A stretch of 64,000 nucleotides of DNA from Cellulomonas sp. (GTDB taxonomy: Bacteria; Actinomycetota; Actinomycetes; Actinomycetales; Cellulomonadaceae). The position numbers and the translations under genes were made by a program. The notes below the pieces were generated by a model. It ran no database searches and was not told where the DNA came from. It worked only from the letters and a program-made list of their open reading frames with translations. This document shows, piece after piece, positions 45,003-54,074 of this stretch. The stretch is taken from NCBI RefSeq assembly GCF_015234515.1, contig NZ_JADGMY010000023.1, positions 556,366 through 620,365 of the forward strand. The letters run 5' to 3'. Numbering within the stretch: the stretch's first letter is position 1; each line of letters opens with the position of its first letter.

Positions 45003-45380
45003 TCATGCGGTCTTCCCCAGCTGCGACACGCGCTGAGGGCTCACGCCGAGCACGGCGGCTGTGTCGACGCCGGTCAGTCCGGCTGCGCGCAGACGTGCGA
45101 CCGCCTGCCGCGACAGGGTCGCTGCGACACGCTGCGCGCGCTCCGCGTCGCGCGTCGCGGCCCGCGCCTCCGCGATCAGGTCGGCGAGCCTCTCGTCGAC
45201 GACCGGTTCGACCTCGACCTCGATCTCTGCCGCAGGCACTCCGGCGACGAACGCGACGGCCTCCCGGTGTGCCTCCGCGGCGTCCGCGAGCCGCGTCACG
45301 GTCGTGAACGCCGACGGGTACGTGTCGTTGCGGACGAGCCAGTGCCGGTCCTCCCGGACTGCCGTCGCGATGATCTTCAT
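45003..45380 (-). CDS. hicB: HicB-like antitoxin with C-terminal helix-turn-helix
   Basis: The 125-residue protein has a short HicB-like N-terminal fold (MKIIATAVREDRHWLV) followed by a linker of two helices and a C-terminal helix-turn-helix (AVLGVSPQRVSQLGKTA) that would bind the operator. The ATG at 45380 is the first methionine; two GTG codons precede it in the same frame. There is no stop codon between the upstream HicA-like frame and this gene, so the two read as one open frame. HicB proteins neutralise HicA RNases. Confidence 0.65.
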   Translation of the reverse strand: MKIIATAVREDRHWLVRNDTYPSAFTTVTRLADAAEAHREAVAFVAGVPAAEIEVEVEPVVDERLADLIAEARAATRDAERAQRVAATLSRQAVARLRAAGLTGVDTAAVLGVSPQRVSQLGKTA

Positions 45381-45389
45381 CGCCACCAC

Positions 45390-45596
45390 CCCTTCGGCGA
45401 GGACCCCTTCGAACTGCTTCCAGAACGCGCGGGCGGTGCCGTCCGGAACCTCGTTGTGCCGGCCGAGCGTGGACCGGAACCCGTCGACGACGATGCCTGT
45501 GTGACGGCTCAGCTCGACGACCTCGAACGGGAGGCCTTGGCGACGGGCCTCGCGCTGGATCCTCTTGATGACGTCACCCGCTTCACGAGCGCGAAT
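45390..45596 (-). pseudogene. hicA: HicA-like toxin frame without a normal start, in frame with hicB
   Basis: The frame encodes 69 codons that match actinobacterial HicA toxins: GDVIKRIQREARRQGLPF, SRHTGIVVDGF with the catalytic His, and RHNEVPDGTARAFWKQFEGV. It opens after a TAG (45597-45599) and has no ATG, GTG or TTG. The possible natural start, GTG-AAG-CGG at 45586, is shifted by one base: one more G would give MKRGDVIKRI. The alternative is a rare ATT start at 45596, which has a G-rich element 5-6 bases upstream. The frame continues in phase into HicB. It is either a frameshift, a true start-less fusion, or a sequence error. Confidence 0.55.
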
Positions 45597-45634
45597 CTAT
45601 CCCCCCTAGAACGCAACAATCTAGAGGGGATAGA
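45596..45634. promoter_or_regulatory. Inverted-repeat operator of the hicAB locus
   Basis: Two 15-base arms (45596-45610 and 45620-45634) are reverse complements at 14 of 15 positions and flank a 9-base spacer. The core is TCTAT-CCCC, strikingly AT-rich at its ends for this genome. It lies at the start of the HicA-like frame. HicB-type antitoxins autoregulate by binding such sites. Confidence 0.7.
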
Positions 45635-45771
45635 TGATGGAGAAGCTGTGAGGGTGGCTCAGTCGCGGGGCACTTCCGCTGACGCACGGGACGGTCGTGC
45701 GCTCGCCGGGCGCTCTCCCCGGGGTTTTCGTACCGTGGAGAAGGTCCGAGGACCGACATCGAGGGGGCACC

Positions 45772-46407
45772 ATGCGACGCACTCTCAGGGCGACGATCGT
45801 CGCCGTCACCGCAGCAGCAGCCGTCACCGCCTGCACCGCGTCCGGCCAGGAGCAGAACGACCCGGTCATCAACCAGCAGGAGGCGACGACGCCCCCGATG
45901 GGCGACGAGGGCGACGACGGCACCGAGGTCACGCTGCTCGATGCGGACAACAACCAGGTCGGCACGGTGTGGCTGAAGGACGACGACGGCGCGCTCGAGG
46001 TCGAGGTCGCGGCCGGCGACCTGCCGCCCGGGTTCCACGGCTTCCACCTGCATGCCATCGGCGTCTGCGAGCCGGACAGCCCGGACCCCACGGACCCGGC
46101 GAAGGTCGGCGACTTCCTGTCCGCCGGCGGTCACCTCGGAGCCGACATGGCGGACCACGGCGCGCACCAGGGCGACCTGCCGTCCCTGCTCGTCGACTCC
46201 ACGGGCTCCGGCCGCCTGACCGCGAGCACGGACGCCGTGACGCTGGAGGACCTGATGGACGACGACGGCACCGCGGTCATGGTGCACGCCGGCCCGGACA
46301 ACTTCGCCAACATCCCCGAGCGCTACGCGCCGAACGGCCCGGACGCCGACACGCTCAAGACCGGTGACTCCGGCGACCGCATCGCGTGCGGGGTCGTGGG
46401 CGGCTGA
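45772..46407 (+). CDS. sodC: Cu/Zn superoxide dismutase lipoprotein
   Basis: The 211-residue protein has a signal sequence with the lipobox VTAC, so it is anchored outside the membrane. The metal-binding regions are FHGFHLHAIGVCE (copper ligands and the first disulfide Cys), GGHLGADMADHGAHQGDLPS (bridging His and zinc ligands), VMVHAGPDNFANIPERY, and the C-terminal RIACGVVGG with the second Cys. It detoxifies external superoxide. The ATG is preceded by GAGGGGG. Confidence 0.92.
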   Translation: MRRTLRATIVAVTAAAAVTACTASGQEQNDPVINQQEATTPPMGDEGDDGTEVTLLDADNNQVGTVWLKDDDGALEVEVAAGDLPPGFHGFHLHAIGVCEPDSPDPTDPAKVGDFLSAGGHLGADMADHGAHQGDLPSLLVDSTGSGRLTASTDAVTLEDLMDDDGTAVMVHAGPDNFANIPERYAPNGPDADTLKTGDSGDRIACGVVGG

Positions 46408-46492
46408 CGCACCCGGCAGCCGCGAGGCGCCGTCGCCGGGGTCCCGCGGCCCTCGGGTGGCGGGGCCCGGACGGCCGTCGCAGGGTGGACCC

Positions 46493-46669
46493 ATGAGCGA
46501 GGACACCGTCCACCCGGCATCCCAGCGGCCCGAGACGCAGGACGCGGAGAACCAGCCGCTGCCCGGCGCCACCGGCCCGGACACGCAGCCGCCACCCGGC
46601 GACAACCAGGACACGGGCACGCGGCGCCTGTACCCGTCGGACCCGACGGGCGACGACCCGACGCCCTGA
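46493..46669 (+). CDS. Small Pro/Asp/Gln-rich protein
   Basis: The 58-residue hydrophilic protein is rich in Pro, Asp, Thr and Gln, with no hydrophobic segment or known motif. The ATG at 46493 has a modest AGGG upstream. It lies between sodC and the convergent vapC gene. It is probably disordered and may not be a real gene. Confidence 0.35.
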   Translation: MSEDTVHPASQRPETQDAENQPLPGATGPDTQPPPGDNQDTGTRRLYPSDPTGDDPTP

Positions 46670-46702
46670 CGGCCGCACTGCGGGTCACGCTGGCGGGGCG
46701 CA

Positions 46703-47101
46703 TCAGATCGTGACGACCTCGCAGGTCAGCCCCGGTGCCCCGGCGAGCCGGCGGTCACCCGTGAGCAGCGGTGCGCCGAGATGGCCGGCGAGAGCCACGT
46801 AGGCGGCGTCGTAGGCCGAGAGGTTGTGCGTGAGCCGCCACACGTCGGGCTGGAGCGGGGCGAGGGGCCAGAGGTCGACCGGCAGCTGCGACCACGTGCG
46901 TACGGCGAGCGCCGCCTGGTTCGCGGTGAGGTGCCCCGCCGCCCGGCGTCGGCGCAGCACGTTCAGCACCTCGTAGCCGAGCAGGTCGGGTGCGGCCAGC
47001 TGAGCGCCGGACATGTGGGTCGCGGCCCGCTCACCGCGGGGGCCGGGGTCGATGAGGACCGCCAGGACGGCTGACGCGTCCACGACCAGGGCGGTGGTCA
47101 C
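46703..47101 (-). CDS. vapC: VapC-like PIN-domain toxin
   Basis: The 132-residue protein has the four acidic residues of PIN RNases: Asp8 (VVDASA), Glu44 (GYEVLNVLR), Asp98 (YDAAYVAL) and Asp116 (TGDRRL). All are in place, so it should be active. Its start overlaps the vapB stop (GTGA). VapC toxins cut tRNA or rRNA and stop translation. It is neutralised by the preceding antitoxin. Confidence 0.9.
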   Translation of the reverse strand: MTTALVVDASAVLAVLIDPGPRGERAATHMSGAQLAAPDLLGYEVLNVLRRRRAAGHLTANQAALAVRTWSQLPVDLWPLAPLQPDVWRLTHNLSAYDAAYVALAGHLGAPLLTGDRRLAGAPGLTCEVVTI

Positions 47102-47331
47102 CGCCGTCCGGCGTCGAGGTCGTCGAGGATCTGCTCGGCGCTGACGTCGGGGTACCCGAGCGCACGGCCGCGGGCCTGCGCGACGGCGTCGGCCGCCGTC
47201 GGCCGGGCCGCGAGCTCGGTCAGCGTCGCGCGCAGGTACTCCTGCAGGGACCGGCCGCTGCGCGCGGCGCGCGCGGCGAGCTCGTCGCGGACGTCGTCGG
47301 GCACGTCGCGGACGGTGAGGGACACGCTCAT
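47098..47331 (-). CDS. vapB: VapB/FitA-type antitoxin
   Basis: The 77-residue protein starts with a ribbon-helix-helix (MSVSLTVRDVPDDVRDELAA, then RSGRSLQEYLRATL), the DNA-binding fold of FitA/VapB antitoxins. The C-terminal acidic tail (YPDVSAEQILDDLDAGR) would wrap the toxin. The upstream region carries a palindrome and a -10 box placed so that the transcript would begin at or near the start codon. Confidence 0.85.
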   Translation of the reverse strand: MSVSLTVRDVPDDVRDELAARAARSGRSLQEYLRATLTELAARPTAADAVAQARGRALGYPDVSAEQILDDLDAGRR

Positions 47332-47337
47332 GCCGTC

Positions 47338-47368
47338 AGATTACTGCGACTGCATGCAAAGTGCATGC
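47338..47368 (-). promoter_or_regulatory. vapBC promoter and operator
   Basis: On the minus strand TAATCT (47343-47338) is a good -10 box ending 7 bases before the vapB ATG, so the transcript is probably leaderless. GCATGCA and TGCATGC (47352-47358 and 47362-47368) are perfect 7-bp inverted arms with a 3-base spacer, at the position of the -35 box. This is the expected autoregulatory site for VapBC. Confidence 0.6.
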
Positions 47369-47402
47369 GCCGCGGCCCGGCAGCGGGGATCCGCGGCGGG
47401 CC

Positions 47403-48656
47403 TCACCACTCCAGCGGGTCCCGCACGATCGGGCACGTCATGCAGTGCCCCCCGCCCCGGCCACGCCCCAGCTCGGCCCCGACGATCGTGATGACCTCGA
47501 TGCCGGCCTTGCGCAGCAGCGTGTTGGTCAGGGTGTTGCGGTCGTAGGTGAACACGACGCCCGGCTCGAGGGCGACGGCGTTGTTGCCCGAGTCCCACTG
47601 CTGGCGCTCCGACTCGTACACGTCGCCGCCGGTGTCGATGGTCCGCAGCGAGTCCAGGCCCATGGCGCGGGCCACGACGTCGGTGAACGCGGCCGACCCC
47701 TCGTCGACGACGTCGAAGCCCGGGCGCGCGTCCGACGGCAGCAGCGTGAACGTGTGCACCGCGTCCATGATCGTCGGGTACAGCGTGACGACGTCCCGGT
47801 CGACGAACGTGAACACGGTGTCGAGGTGCATCGCCGCGCGCAGCTTCGGCATGCCGGCCACCACGACCCGCTCGGCCGCCCCCTGCGCGAACAGCGCCGC
47901 GCTGACCTGCGTGATCGCCTGCCGGGACGTCCGCTCGCTCATGCCCATGAGGACCACGCCGTTGCCGACGGGCATGATGTCGCCGCCCTCGAACGTCGCC
48001 TGCCCCCACTCCTCACCCGGGTCGCCCCACCAGACGCGCGAGCCGACGTAGTCCGGGTGGTGCAGGTAGATCGCCTGGTAGATGAGCGTCTCGTCGTGCC
48101 GCGCCGGCCAGTACAGGGGGTTGAGCGTCAGCCCGCCGTACAGCCAGCACGTCGTGTCGCGCGTGTAGAGGGTGTTGGGCAGCGGCGGCATGAGGTACTC
48201 GCGGGCGCCGGTGGACTCACGGGCCAGGCCGATCGCGGGCGGGCGGTGCTCCGCCGGCAGGTCGATGGTCGCCAGGCCGCCGATGAGCAGCTCCGCCAGG
48301 CGCGCCGGCGGCAGCTCCTCCAGGTAGGCGCGGGTGCTGTCGACCAGGCCCAGACCGACCCGGTTGGGCACGATCTTGCGGTCCAGCAGCCAGTCGCGGG
48401 CGCCGGGGACCTGCAGGGTCTGCGCGAGCACGTCGTGCAGCTCGACGACGTCCACGCCGCGGGTCGTCAGCTTGTTGACGAAGTCCGCGTGGTCGCGCTG
48501 CGCGTTCTCGACCCACAGGACGTCGTCGAACAGCAGCTCGTCGCTGTTGGTCGGGGTGAGGCGGCGGTGCGCGAGCCCCGGGCGGCAGACCATCACCTTG
48601 CGGAGCCGCCCGACCTCCGAGTGGACGCCGTAGCCTGCGGACACGGTCTGGCTCAT
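47403..48656 (-). CDS. arcA: Arginine deiminase
   Basis: The 417-residue enzyme has the deiminase landmarks: [39 protein letters not shown] and the C-terminal [19 protein letters not shown] with the catalytic His and Cys. It converts arginine to citrulline and ammonia. The ATG at 48656 has GGAAGGA 6 bases upstream. It follows the antiporter gene by 34 bases. Neither arcB nor arcC is present in the window. Confidence 0.93.
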   Translation of the reverse strand: MSQTVSAGYGVHSEVGRLRKVMVCRPGLAHRRLTPTNSDELLFDDVLWVENAQRDHADFVNKLTTRGVDVVELHDVLAQTLQVPGARDWLLDRKIVPNRVGLGLVDSTRAYLEELPPARLAELLIGGLATIDLPAEHRPPAIGLARESTGAREYLMPPLPNTLYTRDTTCWLYGGLTLNPLYWPARHDETLIYQAIYLHHPDYVGSRVWWGDPGEEWGQATFEGGDIMPVGNGVVLMGMSERTSRQAITQVSAALFAQGAAERVVVAGMPKLRAAMHLDTVFTFVDRDVVTLYPTIMDAVHTFTLLPSDARPGFDVVDEGSAAFTDVVARAMGLDSLRTIDTGGDVYESERQQWDSGNNAVALEPGVVFTYDRNTLTNTLLRKAGIEVITIVGAELGRGRGGGHCMTCPIVRDPLEW

Positions 48657-48690
48657 GCTCGTCCTTCCGTCGGGTGGGGTCACGTGGGCC

Positions 48691-50142
48691 TCACAGCTCG
48701 ATCCGGCCCGTCGCCAGGCCGAGGAGGCCGACGACGGCCCCGGCGACGACCACGGCGCACAGCACCGCCTCGGCGGGCGTGAACAGCCGCCGCCGGTGCT
48801 CGCGGCGCGCCCTGACGTACAGCAGCGTCAGCGGCGCGAGGATCACGGTCGACAGCAGCAGGAACTCCAGCCCCGCGGCGACGAACAGGAACAGCGTGTA
48901 CCCCGTCGCGACGCCCGCGACGATCGCGTGCGTGCGCCGCGTGCGCGGGTCGACGCCCTCGTAGCCCTCACCGGTCAGCGCGATCTTCAGCGCGTACGCC
49001 GCCGCGAGGAAGTACGGGATGAGCGCCAGGCTCGTGCACAGGTCGAGCATGAAGTTCAGGGCGTCGGACACCAGCAGCGTGAGCAGCAGCAGCGCCTGCA
49101 CCGCGATCGACGTCGCGACGAGCGCCATGATGGGCGTGCCGACACGGTTCTCGCGGCCCAGCAGCTCGGGCAGGTCGTCGTTGCGCGCCGGGTGGTACAT
49201 GACCTCGGCGGCCATGAGCGTCCACGCCAGGTACGCGCCCAGTACGGACACCACCACGCCGACGGAGATGAACGTCGCGCCCCACGGGCCCACGACGGAC
49301 TCGAAGACGCCGATCATCGACGGCTGGCGCGTCGCGGCGATCTCCGCGCGGGGCAGCACCGCGTACGACGACAGCGTGACGAGCGCGAAGATCGACAGCA
49401 CCGACAGGAAGCCCAGGACGGTCGCGCGGCCCACGTCCTCGCGCCGCCTGGCGTACCGCGAGTACACGCTGGCGCCCTCGATGCCGAGGAACACGAACGT
49501 CGTGATGATCATCGTGTTCTTGACCTGCTCGCCCATCGTGCCCAGGTCGTCGTACGCGAAGAAGTTGTCCGCGAAGACCCCGGCGTCGAACGCGAACAGG
49601 AGGACGACGACGAACGTGAGGATCGGCAGGACCTTGAAGACCGTGACGATGCGGTTGATGACGGCCGCGTCCCGCACGCCGCGCGCGATGAGGTAGTGGA
49701 ACAGCCACACGCCGACGGTCGACACGGCGACGGCCAGCAGCGTGTCGCCGTCGCCGAACGCGTCGAAGAAGGTGCCGAGCGTCGCGGTGATGAACACCCA
49801 GTAGAAGGTGTTGCCCGCGACGGTCGACGCCCAGAACCCGATCGCCGAGTTGAAGCCGACGTAGTCCCCGAACCCCGCCTTGGCGTAGATGAAGACGCCC
49901 GAGTCGAGGTCCGGCTTGCGCACCGCGAGGTTCTGGAAGACGAACGCGAGCATGAGCATGCCGGCGCCCGCGATGGCCCACGCGATGAGCGCCCCCAGCA
50001 CGCCGGTCGCGACACCGAACCGCGCGGGCAGCGAGAACACCCCCGCGCCCACCATGCCGCCGACGACCATGGCGGTGAGCGTGGGCAGCGACATCTTGGC
50101 CGGCGCGGCGGCCGGTGCGACGGTCTCCTGCGTGCTGGTCAT
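48691..50142 (-). CDS. arcD: ArcD-type arginine/ornithine antiporter (APC family)
   Basis: The 483-residue protein has 12 hydrophobic segments and the APC N-terminal motif [20 protein letters not shown]. It resembles basic amino-acid antiporters and precedes arcA. ArcD normally swaps arginine for ornithine. If citrulline is the end product here, it may exchange arginine for citrulline. GGGGGCGG precedes the ATG. A weak -10 candidate, TAGTGT, lies about 50 bases upstream. Confidence 0.8.
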   Translation of the reverse strand: MTSTQETVAPAAAPAKMSLPTLTAMVVGGMVGAGVFSLPARFGVATGVLGALIAWAIAGAGMLMLAFVFQNLAVRKPDLDSGVFIYAKAGFGDYVGFNSAIGFWASTVAGNTFYWVFITATLGTFFDAFGDGDTLLAVAVSTVGVWLFHYLIARGVRDAAVINRIVTVFKVLPILTFVVVLLFAFDAGVFADNFFAYDDLGTMGEQVKNTMIITTFVFLGIEGASVYSRYARRREDVGRATVLGFLSVLSIFALVTLSSYAVLPRAEIAATRQPSMIGVFESVVGPWGATFISVGVVVSVLGAYLAWTLMAAEVMYHPARNDDLPELLGRENRVGTPIMALVATSIAVQALLLLTLLVSDALNFMLDLCTSLALIPYFLAAAYALKIALTGEGYEGVDPRTRRTHAIVAGVATGYTLFLFVAAGLEFLLLSTVILAPLTLLYVRARREHRRRLFTPAEAVLCAVVVAGAVVGLLGLATGRIEL

Positions 50143-50385
50143 GCATCCGCCCCCCGGCGCCGCACCCCACCTGCGGGGGTGACCCTCGCCACACTAGGGG
50201 TCCCGGCGTCCCGGGCGGAACAGGCAGGGGCGGGGCGACTATCCCGCGTCGGCGCTGGTGGGAGGTTTCCACGACCTCGTCGCGGTGCTCGGCGTACCGA
50301 CGGTCCCGCCGACCTCGCTCGCGCCGCGACTACCGTGGACGGGCGGCCTGCCGGCCGCGTCCCCACGAGCCGAGGTCCCCACCGC

Positions 50386-51831
50386 ATGACGTCCGCACCC
50401 TCCGACCCGCTGGGCGGTGTCCTCCAGCCGGGCACCGCAGCCGACCCGCCCCGCGGTGCCTCCGAGGCCGCCCCCGCCCTCGGCCACGGCCTGCGGGCGC
50501 GGCACCTGACGATGATGGGCCTGGGGTCCGCGATCGGCGCCGGGCTCTTCCTCGGCAGCGGCGTCGGGATCGCCGTCGCCGGGCCGGCCGTGCTCGTGTC
50601 GTACGCCGTCGCCGGGCTGCTCGTCGTCCTCGTGATGCGGATGCTCGCCGAGATGGCGTCGGCCGTCCCCGCGAGCGGGTCGTTCTCCGTGTACGCCGAG
50701 CGCGCGCTGGGCCGCTGGGCCGGGTTCACGCTCGGGTGGGTCTACTGGTTCACGCTCGTCATGGTGCTGGGCGTCGAGATCACCGGCGTCGCGCGGATCG
50801 TCACGGGGTGGCTGCCGGGCGTGCCGCAGTGGGGGGTCGCGCTCGCGGCCGTCACGGTGTTCGCCGTCGTGAACCTCGTCGGGGTACGGCAGTTCGGGGA
50901 GTTCGAGTTCTGGTTCGCGCTCATCAAGGTCGTCGCGATCGTCGGGTTCCTCGTCGTGGGCGTCGCGCTGGCCTTCGGGTGGCTGCCGGGGACCGAGCCC
51001 GTCGGGACGTCGAACCTGCTGGGGCACGGCGGCTTCGCGCCGACGGGACTGGGCGGGATCGCCGCGGGGCTGCTCGTCGTGGTCTTCGCGTTCGGCGGCA
51101 TCGAGATCGTCACCATCGCGTCGGCCGAGGCACGCGACCCGCAGCGGGCCGTCGCGCGCGCCACCCGGTCGATCGTGTGGCGCATCCTGCTGTTCTACGT
51201 GGGGGCCGTCGCCGTCATGGTGCTCGTGCTGCCGTGGGACGCACCGCAGCTCGTCGACGGGCCGTTCGTCGCCGTCCTCGAGCTGGCCGGGTTGCCGGGG
51301 GCCGCGCGGCTCATGGAGGTCGTCGTCGTCCTGGCGCTGCTGTCCGCGTTCAACGCCAACATCTACGCGACGTCCCGCATGGCCTTCTCGCTGGCCGGGC
51401 GCGGTGACGGGCCGCGCGTGCTGCGCCGGGTGTCGGGGCGCGACGTGCCGTGGGTCGCCGTGCTGGTGTCGGTCGTCCTCGGGCTCGTCGCCGTCGCGCT
51501 GAACTGGCTGCTGCCCGACGCGCTGCTCGGCATCCTGCTGAACGCCGCCGGGTCGTCGCTGCTGGTGGTGTGGGTGCTGGTCGCCGTGTCGCAGCTGCGG
51601 CTGCGGCCCCGGCTGGTCGCCGCCGCAGGCCCCGAGGGGCTGCCGCTGCGCATGTGGGGCTACCCGTGGCTGACGTGGGCGACGCTGGCGGCGCTGGGCG
51701 GGGTCGTCGTGCTGATGCTGACCGACGACGCGGCGCGCGCGCAGCTCGCCGCGACCGCGGGGCTGGTCGCGGTCGTCGTCGGGGTCTACGCGGTGCAGCA
51801 GGCGGTGCGCCGGCGCGCGACCGCGGGCTGA
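50386..51831 (+). CDS. AAT-family amino-acid permease
   Basis: The 481-residue protein has a hydrophilic N-terminus of about 35 residues and 12 membrane segments. The first helix motif GLGSAIGAGLFLGSGVGIAV and the region RMLAEMASAVPASGSFSVYA identify the AAT branch of the APC superfamily (CycA, AnsP and GabP types). It is a proton-coupled importer of an amino acid. Exact substrate is unknown. It is divergent from arcD across a 243-bp gap in which I see no gene. Confidence 0.85.
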   Translation: MTSAPSDPLGGVLQPGTAADPPRGASEAAPALGHGLRARHLTMMGLGSAIGAGLFLGSGVGIAVAGPAVLVSYAVAGLLVVLVMRMLAEMASAVPASGSFSVYAERALGRWAGFTLGWVYWFTLVMVLGVEITGVARIVTGWLPGVPQWGVALAAVTVFAVVNLVGVRQFGEFEFWFALIKVVAIVGFLVVGVALAFGWLPGTEPVGTSNLLGHGGFAPTGLGGIAAGLLVVVFAFGGIEIVTIASAEARDPQRAVARATRSIVWRILLFYVGAVAVMVLVLPWDAPQLVDGPFVAVLELAGLPGAARLMEVVVVLALLSAFNANIYATSRMAFSLAGRGDGPRVLRRVSGRDVPWVAVLVSVVLGLVAVALNWLLPDALLGILLNAAGSSLLVVWVLVAVSQLRLRPRLVAAAGPEGLPLRMWGYPWLTWATLAALGGVVVLMLTDDAARAQLAATAGLVAVVVGVYAVQQAVRRRATAG

Positions 51832-51883
51832 CCGCCCGGCCGCTCGCCGCGCGCGCCGGGCGGACCTGCCACAGAATCGGCGC

Positions 51884-53224
51884 GTGACGAGCGAGACGGA
51901 GAAGGCCGCGGGCGCGCCCCGGCTGAAGCGGGCCGTGACCGGCCCCCTGCTGTTCCTGTTCATTCTCGGCGACGTGCTCGGCGCCGGGGTGTACGCGCTG
52001 ATCGGCGAGATGGCCGGCGAGGCGGGCGGGCTGGTGTGGCTCGCGTTCGCGATCGCGCTGGTCATGGCGCTGCTCACCGCGTTCTCCTACGCCGAGCTGG
52101 TCACCAAGTACCCGAAGGCCGGCGGGTCCGCGGTCTTCGCGGAGAAGGCGTACCGCAGCCCGCTCGTCGCGTTCCTCGTCGGGTTCTGCATGCTCGCCGC
52201 GGGCGTCGTCAGCGCCGCCGGGCTGTCGCTGGCGTTCGCGGGCGACTACCTCAGCGCGTACATCGACGTCCCGCAGGTGCCCGCCGCGATCGTCTTCCTG
52301 GTCCTCGTCGCCCTCATCAACGCGTGGGGCATCAAGGAGTCGCTGCGCGCCAACATCGTCATGACGCTCATCGAGACCACCGGGCTCGTACTCGTCATCG
52401 TCCTCGGCGTCTGGATCATCGGTCGCGGCGAGGCCGACCTGGGCGGCGCGTTCACGCCCCCCGCCGAGACGGGCGTGTGGGTCGCCGTGCTCGGGTCCGC
52501 GCTCATCGCGTACTACTCGTTCGTCGGGTTCGAGACCTCCGCGAACCTGGCCGAGGAGATCACGGACGTCTCCCGCGTGTACCCGCGCGCCCTGTTCGGG
52601 TCGCTGCTCACCGCCGGCGTCGTCTACCTGCTCCTGGGGTTCATCGCGCCCGCCGTCGTCGCGCCGTCCGAGCTCGCCGAGTCCAGCGGTCCGCTGCTCG
52701 AGGTCGTGCGCGTCGCCGGCGGCGTGCCGCCCGAGCTGTTCGCGGTCATCGCGCTGATCGCCGTGGCCAACGGCGCCCTGCTGACGATGATCATGGCCAG
52801 CCGCCTCGCGTACGGCATGGCCGAGCGCGGGCTGCTGCCCGGGCCGCTCGTGCGCGTCCTGCCGAGGCGCCGGACCCCCGGCGTCGCGATCGTCGTGACG
52901 ACGCTCGTCGCCATCGTGCTCGCGGTCACCGGTGAGCTCGCCGACCTCGCGTCGACGGTCGTCCTGCTGCTGCTCTTCGTGTTCCTCTCGACGAACGTCG
53001 CGGTGCTCGTGCTGCGGCGTGACCAGGTCGAGCACGACCACTTCCGCGCCCCGACGTGGCTGCCCGTGCTGGCCGTGCTCTCGTGCCTCGTGCTGCTGAC
53101 GCGGCAGGAGCCGCAGCACTGGGCGCTCGCGGGCGTGCTCATGGGCGTGGGGGTCGTGCTGCACCTGGTGACGCGGAAGTCGTCGCGGGCGTCGGCGGTG
53201 GCGCGGGGGACCGCGGAGGGGTGA
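51884..53224 (+). CDS. APC-family amino-acid permease
   Basis: The 446-residue protein begins at a GTG and has 12 membrane segments. The first helix motif is FILGDVLGAGVYALIGEMAG, and the region FSYAELVTKYPKAGGSAVF is typical of cationic amino-acid or polyamine permeases of the APC family. It lies 52 bases after the AAT gene and is probably co-transcribed. Substrate is unknown. Confidence 0.85.
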   Translation: MTSETEKAAGAPRLKRAVTGPLLFLFILGDVLGAGVYALIGEMAGEAGGLVWLAFAIALVMALLTAFSYAELVTKYPKAGGSAVFAEKAYRSPLVAFLVGFCMLAAGVVSAAGLSLAFAGDYLSAYIDVPQVPAAIVFLVLVALINAWGIKESLRANIVMTLIETTGLVLVIVLGVWIIGRGEADLGGAFTPPAETGVWVAVLGSALIAYYSFVGFETSANLAEEITDVSRVYPRALFGSLLTAGVVYLLLGFIAPAVVAPSELAESSGPLLEVVRVAGGVPPELFAVIALIAVANGALLTMIMASRLAYGMAERGLLPGPLVRVLPRRRTPGVAIVVTTLVAIVLAVTGELADLASTVVLLLLFVFLSTNVAVLVLRRDQVEHDHFRAPTWLPVLAVLSCLVLLTRQEPQHWALAGVLMGVGVVLHLVTRKSSRASAVARGTAEG

Positions 53225-53260
53225 GGGGCCTACGCTGCGACACCATGCGTGAGGTGCGCG

Positions 53261-54064
53261 ATGCGTGAGGTGCTCGACGGTGCCCGCCTGCTGCTGCGCG
53301 GGTGGGGGTACTGGCGGCGGCAGCCGCGGGTCATGGCGCTGGGTCTGGTGCCCGCCGCGGTGGTCGGGTTCCTGGTGCTCGCCGCGATCGTCCTGCTGGT
53401 GCTGAACCTGGGGACCGTCGCGGAGTGGCTCACGCCGTTCGCCGACGACTGGTCGCCGACGTGGGAGCGGACCGCCGAGGTCGCCGCGCAGGCCGTGGTG
53501 CTCGCGGGCGCCGTCGTGCTCGTCGTCGTCACGTTCACCGCGCTGACCCTCACCGTCGGTGAGCCGTTCTACGACCGGATCTGGCGGGTCGTGGAGGCGA
53601 CCGAGACCGGCGCGGTGCCGACCGGTGACACCGGGTTCTGGCGCGGCGCCGAGGACGGGCTCGCGCTCATGGGGCGCGGGCTCGTCGTCGCGGTGCTCGC
53701 CGGGGCGGTGGGGATCGTGCCGGTCGTCGGGACCGCGCTCGGGTGGGTCGGCGGGCTGCTGCTCACCGGGTGGGCGCTCGCGCACGAGCTGACGTCGCGC
53801 GCGCTGATCTCCCGCGGCGTGCCGCGGCGCGAGCGCAACCGGCTGCTGCGGGCGCACCGCCGCCGGGCGATCGGGTTCGGGGCGGCGACGCAGCTGTGCT
53901 TCCTGGTGCCCGGCGGGGCCGTGGTGACGATGCCCGCGGCGGTCGCCGGCGCGACGCTGCTCGCGCACGCCGTGCTGGGTGAGGACGCCCGACCCTCACC
54001 CTTGGCCACAGGGTTATCCACAGATGGGGAGAAACCGGACCAAAGGGTGATCGACCGCCCCTAA
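53261..54064 (+). CDS. EI24/CysZ-like membrane protein
   Basis: The 267-residue protein has four long hydrophobic helices and the EI24-type core (TLTVGEPFYDRIWRVVEA, GWALAHELTSRALISRG). The family includes the sulfate permease CysZ and uncharacterised actinobacterial members. The ATG at 53261 has GAGGTG upstream. A 16-base direct duplication covers the start region (53245-53276). Confidence 0.75.
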   Translation: MREVLDGARLLLRGWGYWRRQPRVMALGLVPAAVVGFLVLAAIVLLVLNLGTVAEWLTPFADDWSPTWERTAEVAAQAVVLAGAVVLVVVTFTALTLTVGEPFYDRIWRVVEATETGAVPTGDTGFWRGAEDGLALMGRGLVVAVLAGAVGIVPVVGTALGWVGGLLLTGWALAHELTSRALISRGVPRRERNRLLRAHRRRAIGFGAATQLCFLVPGGAVVTMPAAVAGATLLAHAVLGEDARPSPLATGLSTDGEKPDQRVIDRP

Positions 54065-54074
54065 CGTCCCGGGC

